NCBI GenBank assembly: GCA_963920665.1
Contig: OY987272.1
Location: 315,001 to 379,000, forward strand
Origin: Straminergon stramineum
Taxonomy: Eukaryota > Streptophyta > Bryopsida > Hypnales > Calliergonaceae
DNA length: 64,000 nt
Direction: 5' to 3'
The notes under the pieces were generated by a model, which was given only the letters and a program-made list of their open reading frames with translations, ran no database searches and was not told where the DNA came from. The position numbers and the translations under genes were made by a program. Shown piece after piece: positions 59,355 to 64,000 of this stretch; the stretch's first letter is position 1; each line of letters begins with the position of its first letter.

Positions 59355-60519
59355 AAAGTATTCCAAAATGATCCATTAATGTTGTTTCCAAAATACTTGG
59401 TTACAAATATACTATATTGACATTCCAAAATTTTCAAATCTTGTTAAATTTCTCGAGGATTTATGGATTTTGTCCATACATGTAACATTCATTTGTTCTA
59501 CTACTATTGTGAGGGTGCAAAATTAGTGTCACTATTGTAGTGCAATTTATTTTCTAAGACAATAGTTTGCATACATCTACTAATTTCATTATTTTACAAA
59601 TAGTGTGGTTTTGGGAAATTAGTGTTGTGCAAACCAACATGACAAATCATAGTAATATTTTTGGCATAAATGAGTAACTTCTTGTAATTACACACATATA
59701 TTGTAGATTCCTATGTATGTGGTTGCATATTTGAAAATAGAATTTTGCATTTGTAATAGGTGCCACCTCCAAATGACTTTCTAATGTGATGATGCATCCA
59801 AGTTTACGTTGCAATTAACACAAACTTGCCCTTCTTAGTAAAAATTGAGAGCCATTGATCTTGTAAACAGGAATCCTCCCAAAAGTTCTTGATCTTGAAA
59901 AATAAATAATATAGATATTAATACTCTAGGATACGGATATGAATACATGAAATAGATATGGAACATAAAATATATACAATATGTGATATAATCTTGGAAT
60001 ACATATGGAATATGTATAAGATAAATGAATATATATGGCCATATAGATATACAATGTCCCATATTGTTTGTAGGTGAAGCACATGTCACAAAAATACAAG
60101 TATGGGGTTGGGGGAGAGGGCTAGTCACAAGCACCCATGTCAAATTTTTAGCCAATGGTGAAGAGACTTGCGTACCCCCTTCAACATTTTTTGGAAAAGT
60201 TCAGTAGCCAATGGGTGAATGCCACCTGTACTCCTTTGAAAATGATTTGTGTTTTTCTCTAAAATTCACATTCTTTCACTATCCACTCAAAAGACAAATA
60301 TCGTAGATGCTTTATTGTGGATTTTTCCTTAAACACTGCACTTCACAGACTACTTTATGGTAAAATGAAGCTACAAGATTCCCTAATCTAACACAACAAA
60401 CAACCACTAAGATTCTTAACAAATTCTTATACTATCACATCACAACTTTAGACCAACTTACAATTGATGACCATTAGAACTGACTTAATTCTTAAAGTAC
60501 AATGGTATTTGTAGGCCCA
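59355..60519. other. AT-rich intergenic DNA, nothing recognised
   Basis: An alternating stretch of ATATGGA-like units runs from 59930 to 60040. A minus-strand frame of 106 codons (60155-59835) reads through it and is Tyr/Ile/Phe-rich, so it is probably not a gene. Confidence 0.4.
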
Positions 60520-61655
60520 AAACTGCTTCAAAATACTCATATCCAAAGCAAGGCTAAAATCTCTATTTGTATTTATTCATTAATAAATCCAACCTTATGA
60601 ATCTTCTAGTTAACTTGTTAGAATACACCCTCCTAAAATTTCACAGTAAGAAACTTTACCAATTGCAAGATCACAATGCTTGAATATCAAAATGAAGTAT
60701 TTTCAATTCTTTCCAAATGGTTAAGTTTCATCTTTCAAACTTTTTATTCCAAAATGTGTATGTCCTATAACTTGCATCTCCCCATAATATGTTAAAGAGA
60801 TAAATTAAAATTATATATATAAATATAAATATATCATTCATCAATTAATTTCATATTCAAGCTTGAAAAGATAGTAATTAGAAAGAGGTAAATTATGCAT
60901 GGCCATATTTTTTAAATTAAGACAAAATGGACATTTTGAGACTTCAACCCTATTATTTGAGACCTCTATTCTAACAAATAAAAAAATTATGAACATATCA
61001 ACCTTTATAAAATCAAAGGTTTGTGAATGTATTAACAAATTAAAGTCTTAATTCACCGAGAAAATTCAATATTCAATACTTATTATCATCTAAATGTAAA
61101 GTCAAAGATAATCAGAGACTTCAAATTCTCTCATTTTAACAAATATGACCTTATGCTTAAAAATACAAAATTCTTAAGAATTTAGTCATAGATCTGAAAA
61201 ATTTCAATCCCAATGGTTTTAATGTTTTAATAAACAATCACCATCCTATATTTACTCAAAAAATATTGAAAATTGAGTTCAAAAGAAGACTTCAAGGTTT
61301 ATTTGGAGGTAGAAATTCCGTAACTAATTGCAAACTAAAATTCTTTTTAACTTTCATCTTGTTAGTTGAAATAGAATGATTTAAAGTTTTTCTAGAATAT
61401 ATAAATATAAAAAACTATGTTGAAATTTTTATTTTAAAAAGAAATTCCAAGATCCCAAACTTCAAAAGAAACTACATATATCATACAATAACTTTTTTTT
61501 AACCATGTAGTCAAATGTTATGAGAATTGTTGCACCTTGAAGCTACTCCTTGACCACACGTTGTGTGAAAATTTCAAAGAGAAAAAATGAAAAATTCATT
61601 TGTAACTATATGACCCAAAACACTATGTTCCTAAAAAATGTACTTTGGGGCTTTA
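60520..61655 (+). repeat. Dispersed repeat B, copy 3 (longest)
   Basis: The left part matches 985-1440 and the right part matches 15120-15629, so this copy links the two into one family of about 1.1 kb. The right end (ctttagcca, no TTAA) is a decayed form of the TTTAGGGG-TTAA end of copy 2. Non-coding, AT-rich. Confidence 0.6.
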
Positions 61656-61659
61656 GCCA

Positions 61660-63618
61660 TTTGAAATGAAAGTGTAGGAGGATAATTTACTTCTTGTATA
61701 AGATTCAAATGATTACCTATGTCAATTAGATGAGTTTTTAAAACTTGGCTTGTTTAGATTTGGAAGCAAGGTTATGTTACAATGTTTGATGGCAAGGACT
61801 TGTTCTCCAAAACCAACACTTTCAAACAGAGAAGACTCTATGTCCAAATGTTGATCAAGTCTACAAAGTAGATCAAGGATATTGGTTCTAACTAATTTAC
61901 AACAATTTGGACATACTTTCTATCTTATAAATTATTGTTGTTAATGTTGTTTCTATGAATTTTAAATCATTTCACAGTCTATAATAATTGTACAACCACA
62001 AATCCTTAAGCTTGCATTGTCCTACAATACTAATAGGTTTTCTTCTAATTATGTAACATGAATTACTTGTTGTGGCTTCCAAACTTTTTCATTTTCCTAA
62101 GGTGTGTATTTGATGATCTAGAATAAAAATTAAGGCATTATCGATTTCTACATAAATAGAAAAATTCATCCATGGTATTGGGTATTAACCATATACAATC
62201 ATAGATGAAACAAAAACCACAAGAATCAATTTTTAGAAAAATAAAATCCCCCCCTACTCTATGCTACCTACTTTCACAACAGTATTGTCGCTCTCTACTC
62301 TCTGTTGTCATAGAGCCAGAGTCAAAGTGAGGCAAGGATGGATGTATCATGAAGTCCATTTCTTGAGAAAGGGGATTATAATTGTTTGTATCCAAGGTTA
62401 TAATTATATTAGTTGATTATTTTTGTTTACCAATCTAGCCAAATGTATAATTTGGTCAATATCTAGTCTATTTCCTATCCATTGATGGGAGTAAGGGGAC
62501 CCAAGCAAATCAAAGTTTTTTTCTCGAGTGTGCAAAATAAAATTTGTGGAATTGGGTTGGGTCTGTTAATGGCAATGAGAAGTAGGAATGTGTTAGTTGA
62601 AAGTAGTTTGTCATGTGTTGTAGGATTTGATCAAGAAGGGAGTATTGGTAGTCGGACTACAAAGTTTTATTGTTAGTCTTCTTGTATTTGTAGTTTTAGA
62701 TAGAGCCAATGAGTTTTCAGTTTCAAATGGTTGTATGGTTGTTTGAGTGGTATGTAGTATTGTGTATGTTGGTTATATTGTTGCCATAACCATTCAAACC
62801 TATTTTTAGTGATAGAGGTTAAAAATTGCCCAAATGTGTCATATATGTGTACTTACTGGTTTTTGATGTGGATCAGTGTTGAGTATTTTGTGTGGATGTT
62901 TGTATCTAGATTACATTCATTTAGTGATAATTATATAAAGAGGAGGGCAAGTGATGATTTGATGTGGGCATGTAGCTAGTGTCTTTGAGTTTTGGTTTGT
63001 AGAAATAAATATTCAAATATGTAAATATATGTTGGTTTTGTTATTGTTTATAATATTGATGTAAGAGGTGTAGATTATGGTTTGAGACTTTCTAATTTAT
63101 ATCAAGAAATAGTTGTTTTGGATTGAGCCACTTCAAATGGGTCGAGTTACTGGATTGTTGCCATTCACAGTTGTATTTGGTTGACTTTTTAATGTTTTGA
63201 AAATGAATTGGGTGATTAATCTCATTGTTGTGTAATTGTTGAGGTGGTTTTTGGTTATGAAATGGGAGGAGGTTAGGTTGTTGGAGGTGTGATTTTGTCA
63301 GTAGGATTGGATTTTTTTGAGAATGGGGGTGATAAATTGTGGATATAAAACAAAGTTAGGTTTGTAATGTGTATATACAAGGGTGTAAGCAATTTGGTGG
63401 GGTACTTGGGATTGTACCAAATAATTGGAAAGCTATGTATAGAATTTTTTTAACTCATGGAGTGAAAATTCTTGCAAATTAACCGAGACTAAGGATCACC
63501 TTAGCTTTGATATCCTTACATACTACTATCTAGAAAGTCTCTCAAGAAGTTTCTTCTATTTAGAAAAACTCCTCATGAAACTTCATCTATCTAAGAAGCT
63601 CTTGAAGAAGCTACCTCT
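61660..63618. other. Intergenic DNA, nothing recognised
   Basis: From about 62480 to 63400 the plus strand is G/T-rich relative to A/C, a strand asymmetry not seen elsewhere. A 64-codon frame (62482-62676) is the longest there. No known gene or repeat ends. Confidence 0.4.
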
Positions 63619-64000
63619 CATTACTAGAAAAAACAATGCTTGAACCAACATGATAATCAACTCATATATATTGGTTAGAACAATTGATTAGGACATTTTC
63701 GTTTGGACAATAATCAACACATCTATGTTGATTTTTGTTGGTTCAATTGGTCAAATTATTATTATTAAAAAATTTACCACATAGGATGCTACATTGGTAA
63801 GACCAACCACACAAGCATTGCCATGTCTGCAAACTTGCCTTGTAAGTAGGGCTGCCACATCCACACATACCACACCCATAGGGCACATTGATCCTAAACA
63901 ATTAATTAAATATTTCAAAGATGAAATCCTTTACAATTAAATTCTAAAAAGTTTTATATTATCTTCAAATCAATTAAATATACTTGGCAAATGAACCTAG
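63619..64000. mobile_element. Left end of a CACTA-type element, cut by the window edge
   Basis: Starts CATTACTAGAAAAAACAATG, sharing its first 17 bases with the terminus at 13804. It is followed by repeated subterminal motifs of the type 'ttggttYRa' / 'aatcaacaYat'. It continues beyond the window, so its length and any transposase are unknown. Confidence 0.45.

Noticed and set aside
59835..60155. 106-codon minus-strand frame
   Set aside because: Tyr/Ile/Phe-rich translation of an ATATGGA-like simple repeat.

Overview
The window is nuclear DNA from a land plant or close streptophyte relative. It is very AT-rich and repeat-dense, broken by short GC-richer islands. Three intron-containing genes are recognisable, all with GT-AG introns and near-standard protein lengths: 60S ribosomal protein L9 (uL6; minus strand, 5438-6832), a canonical RAB5/RABF2 GTPase (plus strand, 38289-40239) and the TRAPP subunit TRAPPC3/BET3 (plus strand, 46435-48426). 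Several copies of the plant-type telomere-like motif TTTAGGG/CCCTAAA also point to a plant. The conventional RAB5 sequence and the style of the hAT transposase would suit a bryophyte or other non-flowering lineage, but I cannot fix the species.

Layout. 1-5400: AT-rich repeats (TTAA-flanked elements, a foldback element, a LINE-like tail). 5438-7100: RPL9 island, closed on its promoter side by a 0.2 kb TTAA element. 7330-12700: repeats and unassigned DNA. 12750-20170: two halves of a decayed hAT transposase on the minus strand, separated by CACTA, tRNA-like, foldback and TTAA elements. 20170-37300: AT-rich DNA with a CACTA end, an inverted-repeat element, a Stowaway hairpin, a complete non-autonomous CACTA element, a 576-bp foldback and minisatellites. 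37320-40640: RAB5 island. 43540-46140: TTAA elements and two hairpin elements stacked against the TRAPPC3 promoter. 46140-48640: TRAPPC3. 48640-53310: TTAA elements. 53600-59100: a GC-richer low-repeat island with telo-boxes and a TATA box in which I recognise no gene. 59120-64000: repeats, with a CACTA end running off the window.

RAB5 and TRAPPC3 both serve membrane traffic (endosome identity; ER-Golgi tethering) and lie 6.2 kb apart on the same strand. In a eukaryote this is probably coincidence. RPL9 is unrelated housekeeping.

The most notable discovery is a large set of short elements, at least 13 in several sequence groups, that share ends of the type TTAA-CCCCTAAAKG...TTTAGGGG-TTAA. 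They occupy roughly 10 kb. The four-base TTAA flank and CCC-start termini are what piggyBac-type transposons make, and that superfamily is not a familiar component of land-plant genomes. One 0.22-kb subgroup sits at the edge of three of the four islands.
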